Shown: positions 7,399 to 15,612, counted from the first letter of the stretch. The stretch: 15,829 nt of DNA from CAZQYC01 sp964597495 (GCA_964597495.1 CAZQYC010000092.1:1-15829); one strand, 5' to 3'. Numbers and translations: made by a program. The notes: generated by a model from the sequence alone, not told the origin.

Positions 7399-7414
7399 GA
7401 CCCATCCATGGGTC
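7399..7414. repeat. Short palindrome at the edge of the scaffold gap
   Basis: GACCCAT and ATGGGTC surround CC, three bases before the run of Ns. It is probably part of the same repetitive block as the palindromes at 7303-7371. Confidence 0.5.
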
Positions 7415-7417
7415 CTG

Positions 7418-7517
7418 NNNNNNNNNNNNNNNNNNNNNNNNNNNNNNNNNNNNNNNNNNNNNNNNNNNNNNNNNNNNNNNNNNNNNNNNNNNNNNNNNNN
7501 NNNNNNNNNNNNNNNNN
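7418..7517. other. Assembly gap of exactly 100 Ns
   Basis: The exact length of 100 is the conventional placeholder for a gap of unknown size, so distances and operon reasoning across it are not safe. The expected rnpB-mraZ order supports the join being real. Confidence 0.97.
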
Positions 7518-7659
7518 GCCGCTGGTTTGCGCAGATCGTGTCGCACTCTGCGCAGTGCATGGATATATCACCAGTAAATTCAATGAACTTGGGCTTCTCA
7601 GCGTTCGGACAAAGAATGTCTGTTAACTCACTGATTTTTGTGAGGCTCACTTTGCTCAA
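7518..7659 (-). CDS. Possible truncated small ORF running into the gap
   Basis: On the minus strand, an open frame from a TTG at 7659 reads 47 residues with three closely placed cysteines (MHCAECDTIC) before entering the Ns. The base composition is less GC-rich than the neighbouring genes. There is no ribosome site, and the start is an unusual codon. I do not recognise it. It could be a fragment of a mobile or horizontally acquired gene inside the gap, or chance. Confidence 0.2.
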
Positions 7660-7725
7660 ATCGGTCCAATTTTGTGCATGCAGGCGTAAGTGACTGTGCG
7701 CAAAAGAGAAATTTCCAAGAATTCA
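7660..7725. other. Non-coding stretch upstream of the mraZ promoter, nothing recognised
   Basis: I see no convincing gene, RNA or strong hairpin here beyond a short GTGAG-G-CTCAC element just before it (7639-7649). Together with the gap, this completes the gene-free interval from the end of rnpB to the mraZ control region. Confidence 0.5.
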
Positions 7726-7754
7726 TTGACGGGTGTTGGAGCCGTACCTATAGT
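7726..7754 (+). promoter_or_regulatory. Promoter of the dcw cluster (Pmra)
   Basis: TTGACG (7726-7731) and TATAGT (7749-7754) each match the sigma70 consensus at 5 of 6 positions and have the ideal 17-base spacing. Transcription should begin near 7761, directly ahead of the MraZ boxes, leaving a leader of about 100 bases before mraZ. Confidence 0.8.
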
Positions 7755-7761
7755 CCGCCGA

Positions 7762-7796
7762 GTGGTAAAAAGTGGGAATTCGTGGGCGTAAGGGGT
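7762..7796 (+). promoter_or_regulatory. MraZ-binding direct repeats (four boxes, 10-bp period)
   Basis: GTGGT (7762), GTGGG (7772), GTGGG (7782) and a weaker GGGGT (7792) are spaced 5 bases apart, matching the TGGGN-N5 tandem array bound by MraZ upstream of its own gene in E. coli. They lie right at and after the predicted transcription start, so MraZ binding would block initiation or escape and autoregulate the cluster. Confidence 0.82.
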
Positions 7797-7860
7797 TTAC
7801 GGAGGTCGAATTAGCCCGGTATTGAACGCTGGTCGGTGTTGAGGCGATTGAGAGAGCTAC

Positions 7861-8316
7861 ATGTTTCGCGGTGCAAACGCAGTCACGTTGGATGCCAAAG
7901 GCCGAATGGCCATGCCGATCCGCTTTCGCGAGCAGATCGTCGAGCGTTCGCGTGGGCATTTAGTGGCGACGGTGGACCGAGCGGATCGCTGCCTCCTTAT
8001 TTATCCCTTGCCGGACTGGGAATTGATCGAGCAGAAGTTGGTGAAGCTGCCGACGCTCAATGCGGCCACGCGTCGGTTGCAGCGCTTGATGATCGGTCAT
8101 GCGACCGAGCTGGAACTCGACGGCAACGGCCGAATTCTGATTCCACCCACGTTGCGTGAGTACGCGGGCCTTTCGCGGAATGCAATGTTGATCGGTCAGG
8201 GCGGCCGCTTCGAACTGTGGGACGAGGTGCATTGGAACGAGCGACGAGAGCATTGGTTAAAGGTCGATGAAAACGACGAGCCGCTGCCTCCCGAACTCGA
8301 ATCGTTGTCGCTCTAA
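7861..8316 (+). CDS. mraZ: Transcriptional regulator MraZ
   Basis: MraZ is a DNA-binding regulator that represses the dcw promoter; it forms ring-shaped oligomers. The 151-residue length is normal. Both SpoVT/AbrB-type DXXXR motifs are present: LDAKGRMAMPIRFR (10-23) and LDGNGRILIPPTLREYAGL (86-104), separated by the usual linker, and the C-terminal part has GGRFELWDEVHW (114-125). The start ATG at 7861 is preceded by GAGAG; the MFRGAN N-terminus is typical. It lies about 65 bases after the MraZ boxes and 2 bases before rsmH, as first gene of the cluster. Confidence 0.97.
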   Translation: MFRGANAVTLDAKGRMAMPIRFREQIVERSRGHLVATVDRADRCLLIYPLPDWELIEQKLVKLPTLNAATRRLQRLMIGHATELELDGNGRILIPPTLREYAGLSRNAMLIGQGGRFELWDEVHWNERREHWLKVDENDEPLPPELESLSL

Positions 8317-8318
8317 CG

Positions 8319-9299
8319 GTGGCGACGAAGCATGCACATACGCCGGTGCTTCTCGACGAAGCGCTGACCGCACTGAATGTGGACGGCGTGGATATCGACG
8401 GGAACGAGCGCAGCAACGGTTGGTACATCGATGCAACGTTCGGTCGAGGAGGGCACAGCGCGGCCATTCTGTCGCGATTGGGCTCTCAGGGAAGATTGAT
8501 CGCATTGGATCGCGACCCGGCGGCCATTGCGCAGGGCCGTGAACGATTTGGCGATGAGGCGCGATTGACTTTGGTGCGCAGCGCATTTGGCGATTTGGCC
8601 GAAGCGGTGCGTGGCGTAGTGGGAGTGAACAATCGATGGAGCGGCATTTTTAACGGCGTTTTATTCGATCTCGGCGTGTCGTCGCCGCAACTCGACGATG
8701 CGTCGCGCGGGTTCAGTTTTATGCAAGACGGTCCGCTCGACATGCGAATGGACAATGAATACGGTGCAACGGCAGCCGCTTGGCTTGCCGACGCGCCCGA
8801 GAAAGAAATTGCCCGCGTGATCCGAGAGTTCGGCGAAGAACGATTTGCCAATCGCATTGCCCGCGCCATCGCGGCTGCTCGCCGTGATGCGGCGATTACA
8901 ACGACGAATCAGCTTGCAGGCCTCGTGTCCGAGGCCGTGCCGACGCGCGAACCGGGAAAGCATCCCGCCACGCGCACCTTTCAAGCGATCCGCATGCAAG
9001 TGAACGACGAGCTAGCGCAGATCGAAAGGGCGCTCAAGCAAAGCGTGGAACTGCTCGCACCGCACGGACGGCTCTGCGCAATCAGTTTTCATTCGCTGGA
9101 AGACCGTCAAGTTAAAGTCTTCATGCAGCGCAATTCGCAAGAAGATCCTGTCTATGCAGGATTACCCGAGGTTCCGCCGCATGCACGAGCGAAACTGAAA
9201 CGTATCGGTCGCGCCATTCATCCAACCGACGTAGAGGTTGCAAAAAATCCTCGATCCCGGAGCGCCATTCTGCGTGTTGCGGAGAGGGTGGCTGGATGA
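8319..9299 (+). CDS. rsmH: 16S rRNA (cytosine(1402)-N(4))-methyltransferase RsmH
   Basis: RsmH (MraW) uses S-adenosylmethionine to methylate N4 of C1402 in the 16S rRNA decoding centre. The start is GTG at 8319, 2 bases after mraZ, giving MATKHAHTPVLLDEAL, which aligns with the E. coli KHTTVLLDEA beginning. SAM-binding motifs are WYIDATFGRGGHSAAIL (35-51) and LIALDRDPAA (60-69). Further family signatures are FDLGVSSPQLDDASRGFSF, FQAIRMQVNDELAQIE and ISFHSLEDRQVK. The 326 residues are about 13 more than E. coli, partly because of an acidic insertion near 22-33 (DGVDIDGNERSN). The last bases overlap ftsL (ATGA). Confidence 0.97.
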   Translation: MATKHAHTPVLLDEALTALNVDGVDIDGNERSNGWYIDATFGRGGHSAAILSRLGSQGRLIALDRDPAAIAQGRERFGDEARLTLVRSAFGDLAEAVRGVVGVNNRWSGIFNGVLFDLGVSSPQLDDASRGFSFMQDGPLDMRMDNEYGATAAAWLADAPEKEIARVIREFGEERFANRIARAIAAARRDAAITTTNQLAGLVSEAVPTREPGKHPATRTFQAIRMQVNDELAQIERALKQSVELLAPHGRLCAISFHSLEDRQVKVFMQRNSQEDPVYAGLPEVPPHARAKLKRIGRAIHPTDVEVAKNPRSRSAILRVAERVAG

Positions 9300-9580
9300 C
9301 TTTCATCAATAAATTGCTGGTGGCGTCGGTCGGAGCTCTACTACTGGTCTCCGCGGTCGGCGTAATTTGGAGCAAGCATACGTCGCGCACGACTTTCATC
9401 GAACTGCAGCGTTTGCAGGCCGAGCGAGATCGGCTGGATATCGAGTGGGGGCAGCTGAAAATTCAACAGAGCTACTCGGCGACTCCGGGGCGCGTCGAAC
9501 AAGTCGCCAGTTCCTACTTGAAGATGGTGACGCCGAAGCCCATCGATGTGCGGATCATTCCCGCAGGATCGGTGCGATGA
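9296..9580 (+). CDS. ftsL: Cell division protein FtsL
   Basis: FtsL is a small bitopic protein of the FtsQLB divisome complex that helps activate septal synthesis by FtsW and FtsI. The 94-residue product has a short cytoplasmic start, one membrane helix (about 6-26, LLVASVGALLLVSAVGVIW) and a periplasmic coiled coil (about 34-60, with IELQRLQAERDRLDIEWGQL). A conserved end (RVEQVASSYLKMVTP) follows. FtsL sequences diverge widely; position between rsmH and ftsI is decisive. The ATG overlaps the rsmH stop, with GGAGAGG at 9281-9287, and the stop overlaps the ftsI start. Confidence 0.93.
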   Translation: MTFINKLLVASVGALLLVSAVGVIWSKHTSRTTFIELQRLQAERDRLDIEWGQLKIQQSYSATPGRVEQVASSYLKMVTPKPIDVRIIPAGSVR

Positions 9581-11424
9581 GCGGCGCCATGAAATTTTCC
9601 GATCTGCGAGACAGCCGCAGCGCACACGGATCGTTTTCGTTCGATCACTACCGCGGTCGCATGCTGGTTATTCTGGCAGTCCTCGCGCTGGCGACTGCGG
9701 GTCTCATTGCGCGCGCCGTGCAGCTGCAACTCGTCAGTCAGGAGTTCTACGAAGATCAAGGCAAGGCGCGTTACACACGCGTTACCAAGCTCGCCGCTCA
9801 TCGCGGCGCGATCCTCGATCGCAACGGCGAACCGCTCGCAGTCAGCACGCCGGTCGATACGATTTGGGTGAATCCGAAAGAGCTGCATACGGCGACCGAC
9901 CAGTATCGACGCCTGGCGGAAGCATTGAATCGAGATTCGGCTTGGCTCACGCAGCGTGTCAGCAGCAATCTCGATCGTGAGTTTCTGTATCTGGTGCGCG
10001 GCATGCGGCCGGACGACGCCGCGCAAGTCAAGGCGCTGAAAATTCCCGGTGTTTATTTGCAGCGTGAATACCGCCGTTATTACCCGGCGGGCGAAGTGAC
10101 GGGGCATGTGCTCGGGTTCACGAACATCGAAGACGGCGGGCAAGAAGGGCTCGAAAGGGCGTTCGATCACGTCTTGGCCGGCGAAGAAGGCAAGAAGCGC
10201 GTCATTCGCGACTTGAAGGGCAACACGGTTGAAGACATCGAAAGCATCAGCGCTGCGCGACCCGGCGCGGATTTGACGACGAGCATCGACCTTCGAATTC
10301 AATATCTCGCGTATCGTGAATTGAAGGCGGCGATGGCGAAGCATCACGCGCAATCGGGTTCGATCGTCGTCATCGACGTCGATACCGGCGAAGTGCTGGC
10401 GATGGTGAATCAACCGGGATTCAACCCGAACGATCGCGAACAGCTGGATGCGCGCAGCTACAAGAATCGGGCCGCGACCGATATTTTCGAGCCGGGTTCC
10501 AGCATCAAGCCCTTTATCGTAGCGGCGGCGCTGGAAACAGGCCGTTATCACGGCAATACCGTGATCGATACGTCGCCTGGATATATCCGCGTCGGTATCA
10601 AGACATTCAATGACGAGCGCAACCTGGGGGCAGCGCCGCTCACCACCTTGCTTGCCAAGTCCAGCAACGTCGGATTGGCGAAGATCGCCCTGTCTCTCGA
10701 GCCTGCAAAAATGTGGGGGATGCTTGCCGCATTCGGATTCGGTGCGGTATCGGGAAGTGGCTTTCCTGGGGAAAGTGCCGGCATGCTGGATAACTACGCA
10801 CGCTGGCGACAGATCAATATCGCAACTATTTCTCACGGCAATGGCATTGCCGTAACACCGCTGCAACTCGGCCATGCCTACGCGATTTTGGGCGCGGGCG
10901 GAATCAGCCGGCCAATCTCGTTGCGTCGTTTGGATGCGCCGGAACCCGGCACGCGGGTTATCAGTGAATCGGTGGCGCACGAGTTGTTGGGCGTCATGGA
11001 AAGCGTGGTATCCGAAGAGGGCACCGGCAGTCGCGCCGCGTTGATCGGCTATCGAGTTGCCGGCAAGACGGGCACTGCATGGAAGCCCGAGCAAAACGGC
11101 GGCTATTCCGGCGAGCACTACATCGCCACGTTCGGCGGCGTCGTGCCCGTGAGCAGCCCGAAACTGGCCGCCATCGTCATGATCGACGACCCGGAAGGAA
11201 AGGCCTATCACGGTGGCGATGTTGCTGCGCCGGTATTTGCGAACGTGATGGCCGGCGCGCTGCGCCTGCTTGGCGTTCCCGCCGACAACATCGACAGCAT
11301 TCCCGAAGAACGCCGCGACAACACGCTACTCCAGGCGGAGGCGACACTGGTTGCGCCGATTGTCCGTGCGCGCGCGCGCGATTCGCTTCCTTCGATTTCA
11401 AGAGCACAGGCGCAAGCAAACTAA
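9577..11424 (+). CDS. ftsI: Septal peptidoglycan transpeptidase FtsI (PBP3)
   Basis: FtsI cross-links septal peptidoglycan in the periplasm and is a beta-lactam target. The ATG at 9577 overlaps the ftsL stop (ATGA) and has AGGA at 9565-9568; the open frame upstream overlaps ftsL and is not used. The 615-residue protein has one membrane segment (about 28-47), a pedestal domain with AAHRGAILDRNGEPLA (73-88) and YRRYYPAGEVTGHVLGF (165-181), and a transpeptidase domain. All three catalytic motifs are intact: SSIK (Ser308 nucleophile, Lys311), SSN (362-364) and KTGT (497-500). It is somewhat longer than the 588 of E. coli, with an Ala/Arg-rich tail after about residue 585. Confidence 0.97.
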   Translation: MSGAMKFSDLRDSRSAHGSFSFDHYRGRMLVILAVLALATAGLIARAVQLQLVSQEFYEDQGKARYTRVTKLAAHRGAILDRNGEPLAVSTPVDTIWVNPKELHTATDQYRRLAEALNRDSAWLTQRVSSNLDREFLYLVRGMRPDDAAQVKALKIPGVYLQREYRRYYPAGEVTGHVLGFTNIEDGGQEGLERAFDHVLAGEEGKKRVIRDLKGNTVEDIESISAARPGADLTTSIDLRIQYLAYRELKAAMAKHHAQSGSIVVIDVDTGEVLAMVNQPGFNPNDREQLDARSYKNRAATDIFEPGSSIKPFIVAAALETGRYHGNTVIDTSPGYIRVGIKTFNDERNLGAAPLTTLLAKSSNVGLAKIALSLEPAKMWGMLAAFGFGAVSGSGFPGESAGMLDNYARWRQINIATISHGNGIAVTPLQLGHAYAILGAGGISRPISLRRLDAPEPGTRVISESVAHELLGVMESVVSEEGTGSRAALIGYRVAGKTGTAWKPEQNGGYSGEHYIATFGGVVPVSSPKLAAIVMIDDPEGKAYHGGDVAAPVFANVMAGALRLLGVPADNIDSIPEERRDNTLLQAEATLVAPIVRARARDSLPSISRAQAQAN

Positions 11425-11426
11425 CC

Positions 11427-12968
11427 ATGTCCGCCGTCATGTCCGTAAACACACCGACAACATCCACGAGCTTGCGATCCCTGCTCGAAGGAATCGATGC
11501 GGCACAGGTGCCGGATGTGTCGATCACGGATTTGACGCTCGATAGCCGCGCCGCTACGGCCGGCTCCCTGTTTTTAGCTGTGCCCGGCATTCGCCATCAC
11601 GGTTTGGACTATGCGGCCCAAGCGATCGCAAATGGGGCCACGGTGATTGCCTATGAGCCTGACGGCACTGTGACCCCGCAAGGAAGCCAAGGCGTTCACC
11701 TTGTGGCAGTACCCAATCTGCGTCAAATCATGGGTCAATTGGCGGATCGTTTTTTCGGCAGTCCGTCGGCAACCATATCGGTTGTCGGCGTAACGGGAAC
11801 GAACGGCAAGACCACCAGCGCCTATTTGATTCCCGCTGCGTTCGCCAAGCTCAAGCAATCCGCGGGTTATGCGGGAACGCTCGGATACGGTCACATCGAG
11901 TCGTTGGTCGACTTCGGACACACGACTGCCGATGTGATTAACGTGCATCGGCAACTTGCGAGTATGCGCGACGCCGGCGATCGATTCGTCGGCATGGAGG
12001 TGTCGTCGCATGCGCTAGAGCAAGGGCGGATCGATGCCGTGCGCGTTCACAGCGCCTTGTTCACGAACCTCACGCGCGATCATCTCGACTATCACGGCAC
12101 CTTGGAAGCGTATGGCGCGGCCAAGGAGCGGCTCTTTCATCACCCTGAGTTGCAACACTGCGTGATCAACGCACGCGATGCCTTTGGCTGCGGCATGATC
12201 GGTCGTTTGGAAAAGCACGGAGGTCGGAGAACGATAACCGCATTTGCTATCGACGACTCCTGTCGCGCGCTTGGCGATCGGCAGTTGTTTGCCACGCACG
12301 TCGAACTCGGCGGGAGCGGTTTGCGAATTCGCTTCGATGGCAGTTGGGGGAAGGGCGAGCTCGAATCGCGATTGATCGGCGCATTCAATGCCGAAAATTT
12401 ACTGGGTGTCATGGCTGTGTTGCTCGGTCTCGATGTGCCGCTCGACAAAGCGGTATGGGCGCTGGCGCAATGTGCGGCGCCGCCGGGACGGATGGAGACG
12501 CTCGCCACAGCGAACAAACCGCTGGTGGTTGTGGACTATGCACATACGCCCGATGCCCTTAGCAAGGCACTGCAAACGGCACGCGCACATGCGAAAGGCC
12601 GCTTGATCTGCGTGTTCGGCTGCGGCGGCGACCGCGATGCGGGAAAGCGCCCGTTGATGGGCGAGATTGCCGAGCAACAAGCCGACGTCGTTTTTCTCAC
12701 CGACGACAATCCGCGCATGGAGGATGCCGATGCCATCGTCGCCGATATTTTACAGGGCTTTAACCAGCCGGCCGCCGCCGTCGTAGAGCGCGATCGTGCC
12801 AAGGCCATTGCTAGGGCGATTGCCGTGTCCGCGCCCGACGACCTAGTGTTGATCGCCGGCAAGGGCCATGAGGAGTATCAAATCGTCGGCCGCAACGTGA
12901 AGTACTTCAGCGATCGTGAAGTGGTGCGCGAGTGTTTGGGGCTGAAGTCCAAGGGATCGAAATCATGA
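11427..12968 (+). CDS. murE: UDP-MurNAc-L-Ala-D-Glu:meso-2,6-diaminopimelate ligase MurE
   Basis: MurE adds the third amino acid to the cytoplasmic peptidoglycan precursor using ATP. The product is 513 residues from ATG 11427, two bases after the ftsI stop; ATG 11439 (MSVNTP) is an alternative, and neither has a strong ribosome site. Visible are LTLDSRAATAGSLFLAVPG (36-54), the ATP loop GTNGKTT (124-130), EVSSHALEQGR (191-201), FTNLTRDHLDYHGT (212-225), the carbamylated-lysine region AAKERLF (Lys233), PPGRMETL and VDYAHTPDAL. DNPR (427-430) is the meso-diaminopimelate recognition motif, so the cell wall is of the diaminopimelate type. The stop overlaps the murF start. Confidence 0.97.
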   Translation: MSAVMSVNTPTTSTSLRSLLEGIDAAQVPDVSITDLTLDSRAATAGSLFLAVPGIRHHGLDYAAQAIANGATVIAYEPDGTVTPQGSQGVHLVAVPNLRQIMGQLADRFFGSPSATISVVGVTGTNGKTTSAYLIPAAFAKLKQSAGYAGTLGYGHIESLVDFGHTTADVINVHRQLASMRDAGDRFVGMEVSSHALEQGRIDAVRVHSALFTNLTRDHLDYHGTLEAYGAAKERLFHHPELQHCVINARDAFGCGMIGRLEKHGGRRTITAFAIDDSCRALGDRQLFATHVELGGSGLRIRFDGSWGKGELESRLIGAFNAENLLGVMAVLLGLDVPLDKAVWALAQCAAPPGRMETLATANKPLVVVDYAHTPDALSKALQTARAHAKGRLICVFGCGGDRDAGKRPLMGEIAEQQADVVFLTDDNPRMEDADAIVADILQGFNQPAAAVVERDRAKAIARAIAVSAPDDLVLIAGKGHEEYQIVGRNVKYFSDREVVRECLGLKSKGSKS

Positions 12969-14344
12969 TCGCCCGCACCCTAGGTGATCTTGCGCAAGCG
13001 GCCGGAGGTCGATTGGTCGGCGCGAATATTCCGTATACGACGGTATCGACCGATTCGCGAACACTTTCGCTCGGCGCGCTGTTCGTCGCTCTCAAAGGCC
13101 CTTCGTTCGACGGCCATGAATATGTGTCGGCAGCTCTGCAGCGGGGTGCAGTCGGTGCGCTGGTCGAACGGGAATTGCCGATCTCGATTCCGCAGGTTGT
13201 CGTTAGCGATAGCTTGCAAGCCCTGTCCGCTTTTGCGCGCGCTTGGCGGCGCGAACGCGATATTCCGGTCGTAGGAATTACCGGTAGCAACGGCAAGACG
13301 ACGACCAAGGAGATGATCGGTTCGATTCTCGCGCGCCTTGGGCCCTGCCTGGTTACCCAGGGCAATTTGAATAATCACATCGGCGTACCGTTGACGTTGC
13401 TGCGTCTGTCCGGCGAGCATCGCAGTGCGGTTATCGAGATGGGCGCGAACCATCAAGGCGAGATCGCTGCATTGGCAGCGATCGCCGAACCGCAGATCGG
13501 CATCATCACCAATGCGGGGTCCGCGCATCTCGAAGGGTTCGGGAGCATCGAAGGCATAGCACGCGGCAAGGGCGAGTTGCTCCGGGCATTGCCGGCTTCG
13601 GGCACCGCCGTCGTCAATGCCGACGACGTGTTCGCGGATTTCTGGCGCGAGACCGCGTCGACCAAGAACATCCTCACGTTCGGGCTCACGCAAGCGGCGG
13701 ACTATCGCGCGCGCGGAATCCGCACGGATACGACGACGGCGGGCTTCCGATTCGAATTCGAGTTGGTGGCGCCTTCGGGTTCTTGTCCGGTCTCGCTGGC
13801 ACTGGCGGGCACTCACAATCTTCGTAATGCACTGGGCGCGGCTGCGGCGGCACATGCAGCCGGAGCTTCGCTTGAAGACATTGCCGCGGGACTCGGCGCA
13901 ATGCGCCCCGTTTCCGGCCGGCTGAACTTGTTGCCCGCCATTCGGGGCGCGTTCCTACTCGACGATTCGTACAACGCCAATCCGAGTTCGTTGCGCGCCG
14001 GGATCGATGCTTTGACTAGTTTGCCCGGCGACCACTGGTTGGTGCTCGGGGACATGCTGGAGTTAGGGCAGGACGACAGCGACTTGCATGCCGAAATGGG
14101 CACGTATGCGCACAGCGCCGGTGTGCAGCGTTTGTTCGCCATCGGGTCGCGTTCGCAATTCGCCGTCGAAGCGTTCGGTACGGGCGCGGAGTGGTTCGAC
14201 AACATCGAATCGTTGACCGCAGCCGTGCAAGGCCAGCTGCGGCCGAACATCACTGTGTTGATCAAGGGATCGCGTGCCAATCGCTTGGAGCGCGTGGCGG
14301 CGGCACTGAGCGCCGGATTTCCGGCGGCGTCGAACGGGCACTAG
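12965..14344 (+). CDS. murF: UDP-MurNAc-tripeptide--D-alanyl-D-alanine ligase MurF
   Basis: MurF joins D-Ala-D-Ala to the tripeptide precursor, completing the UDP-MurNAc-pentapeptide. The 459-residue product begins at ATG 12965, overlapping the murE stop, with AAGGGA at 12951-12956. The N-terminal uridine-binding domain has STDSRTLSLGALFVALKG (28-45). The ATP loop is GITGSNGKTTTKE (104-116). NLNNHIGVPLTLL, AVIEMGANHQGEI, ITNAGSAHLEGF and the C-terminal DDSYNANPSS and VLGDMLELG are all typical of MurF. Length is close to the 452 of E. coli. No anomalies. Confidence 0.97.
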   Translation: MIARTLGDLAQAAGGRLVGANIPYTTVSTDSRTLSLGALFVALKGPSFDGHEYVSAALQRGAVGALVERELPISIPQVVVSDSLQALSAFARAWRRERDIPVVGITGSNGKTTTKEMIGSILARLGPCLVTQGNLNNHIGVPLTLLRLSGEHRSAVIEMGANHQGEIAALAAIAEPQIGIITNAGSAHLEGFGSIEGIARGKGELLRALPASGTAVVNADDVFADFWRETASTKNILTFGLTQAADYRARGIRTDTTTAGFRFEFELVAPSGSCPVSLALAGTHNLRNALGAAAAAHAAGASLEDIAAGLGAMRPVSGRLNLLPAIRGAFLLDDSYNANPSSLRAGIDALTSLPGDHWLVLGDMLELGQDDSDLHAEMGTYAHSAGVQRLFAIGSRSQFAVEAFGTGAEWFDNIESLTAAVQGQLRPNITVLIKGSRANRLERVAAALSAGFPAASNGH

Positions 14345-14369
14345 ATAAACAACAAAAAGGCAAAAAATC

Positions 14370-15452
14370 GTGCTGCTATACCTCACCCAACTGCTCGAAG
14401 AAAGAATTTCCGGATTCCACGTCTTCAGTTATCTCACGATGCGCGCCATTTTGGCGGCGCTCACGGCGTTGCTGCTGTCGTTCCTAATAGGGCCGTGGAT
14501 GATCCGCTTGTTTACGGAGCGGCAAATCGGGCAGCAAGTGCGAACCGACGGTCCGCAATCGCATCTCACCAAGAAAGGCACGCCGACGATGGGTGGCGCG
14601 CTGATCTTGGTAGCCATCACGGTTGCGACTTTGTTATGGGCCGATCTGAAAAATCGCTTCGTGTGGGTCACTCTGTTGGTGACGCTGGCGTTCGGGCTGA
14701 TCGGCTTCTGGGACGACTATTTAAAACTGGTCGTCGGCAACAGCCGCGGTCTCATCGCGCGCTACAAGTATTCGTGGCAATCCGTGATCGCCCTGGGGTG
14801 TGCATGGTTTCTTTATCAATCGGCCGAGGTACCGGCGGAAACCGCGCTCTACGTTCCGATCTTTAAGAGCGTCGCGATTCCGCTCGGCGTCGGATTCATT
14901 GCCTTGACGTACTTTGTTTTGGTCGGTGCGAGCAACGCCGTGAATCTTACCGACGGGCTCGACGGACTGGCCATTCTGCCGTCGGTGCTGGTCGGCGGCG
15001 CGCTCGGCGTCTTTGCCTACGTAACCGGCAACGCCGTGTTCTCGAACTATCTCGGCATCCCGCACGTTCCAGGCACGGGCGAATTGTTGGTGTTCTGCGC
15101 GGCGCTGGTCGGCGCCGGCCTTGGCTTTCTGTGGTTCAACACGTATCCCGCTCAAGTATTCATGGGCGACATCGGCGCGTTGGCGCTAGGCGCTGCGCTT
15201 GGCGTCGTAGCCGTCATCGTTCGGCAGGAGATTGTGCTGTTCATCATGGGTGGCGTTTTCGTGATGGAAACGGTGTCGGTGATGTTGCAAGTGGGGTCGT
15301 ACAAGTTGCGCGGCAAGCGCATCTTCAAGATGGCGCCGATTCATCATCACTTTGAACTCAAAGGATGGGCGGAGCCGAAGGTCATTGTTCGCTTTTGGAT
15401 CATGACTGTGATTTTGGTGTTGGTTGGGTTGGCTACGTTGAAGGTGCGGTGA
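14370..15452 (+). CDS. mraY: Phospho-N-acetylmuramoyl-pentapeptide-transferase MraY
   Basis: MraY transfers phospho-MurNAc-pentapeptide from UDP to undecaprenyl phosphate in the inner membrane, making lipid I. At 360 residues it equals the E. coli length. The start is GTG at 14370 with AAAAAGG at 14354-14360, 25 bases after murF. About ten membrane helices alternate with the conserved cytoplasmic motifs: RTDGPQSHLTKKGTPTMGG (58-76), DDYLK (115-119), NAVNLTDGLDGLA (189-201), FMGDIGALALG (264-274, Asp267) and MAPIHHHFELKGWAE (321-335). It is followed by an atypical 213-base spacer before murD. Confidence 0.97.
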   Translation: MLLYLTQLLEERISGFHVFSYLTMRAILAALTALLLSFLIGPWMIRLFTERQIGQQVRTDGPQSHLTKKGTPTMGGALILVAITVATLLWADLKNRFVWVTLLVTLAFGLIGFWDDYLKLVVGNSRGLIARYKYSWQSVIALGCAWFLYQSAEVPAETALYVPIFKSVAIPLGVGFIALTYFVLVGASNAVNLTDGLDGLAILPSVLVGGALGVFAYVTGNAVFSNYLGIPHVPGTGELLVFCAALVGAGLGFLWFNTYPAQVFMGDIGALALGAALGVVAVIVRQEIVLFIMGGVFVMETVSVMLQVGSYKLRGKRIFKMAPIHHHFELKGWAEPKVIVRFWIMTVILVLVGLATLKVR

Positions 15453-15462
15453 TGCGCTGTAC

Positions 15463-15580
15463 AGGTGAATTCGGTTCGGTGACTTGTTTCAGGACCGTCG
15501 TAAACACGTCCTTGTGGACTGCCGCAAAAACGTCCCTGTTTTTGAGGCTCCTGAAACAAGTCACCGAACCGAATTCACCT
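15463..15580. repeat. Long inverted repeat (32-base perfect arms, 54-base loop) between mraY and murD
   Basis: The arm at 15463-15494 (beginning AGGTGAATTCGGTTCGG) is the exact reverse complement of 15549-15580. The 54-base centre contains smaller hairpins (GTCC-TTGT-GGAC; CAAAAA against TTTTTG) and an imperfect tandem pair AAACACGTCCTTG / AAAAACGTCCCTG. No transposase and no clear target duplication are visible. It looks like a non-autonomous or structural repeat inserted in a normally tight operon; in RNA it would form a very stable hairpin. Confidence 0.9.
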
Positions 15581-15612
15581 TCCCTATCACCGTCATGGGT
15601 GGTGGGTGCGTG

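Noticed and set aside
7801..7860. GGAGG at 7801-7805 as the ribosome site of an earlier mraZ start or leader peptide
   Set aside because: No start codon follows at a suitable distance, and the in-frame TTG at 7822 meets a TGA before mraZ.
9367..9576. Upstream in-frame extension of ftsI
   Set aside because: It overlaps ftsL out of frame and is rich in Arg and Ala without the expected FtsI N-terminus; the ATGA-coupled start at 9577 fits the family.
9514..11211. Very long open frame (565 codons) on the minus strand opposite ftsI
   Set aside because: It is antisense to a complete, motif-perfect ftsI. Long antisense frames are common in GC-rich coding sequence, and the translation shows no recognisable domain.
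11079..11426. Upstream in-frame extension of murE
   Set aside because: It runs through the end of ftsI in another frame. The MurE domain begins after ATG 11427.
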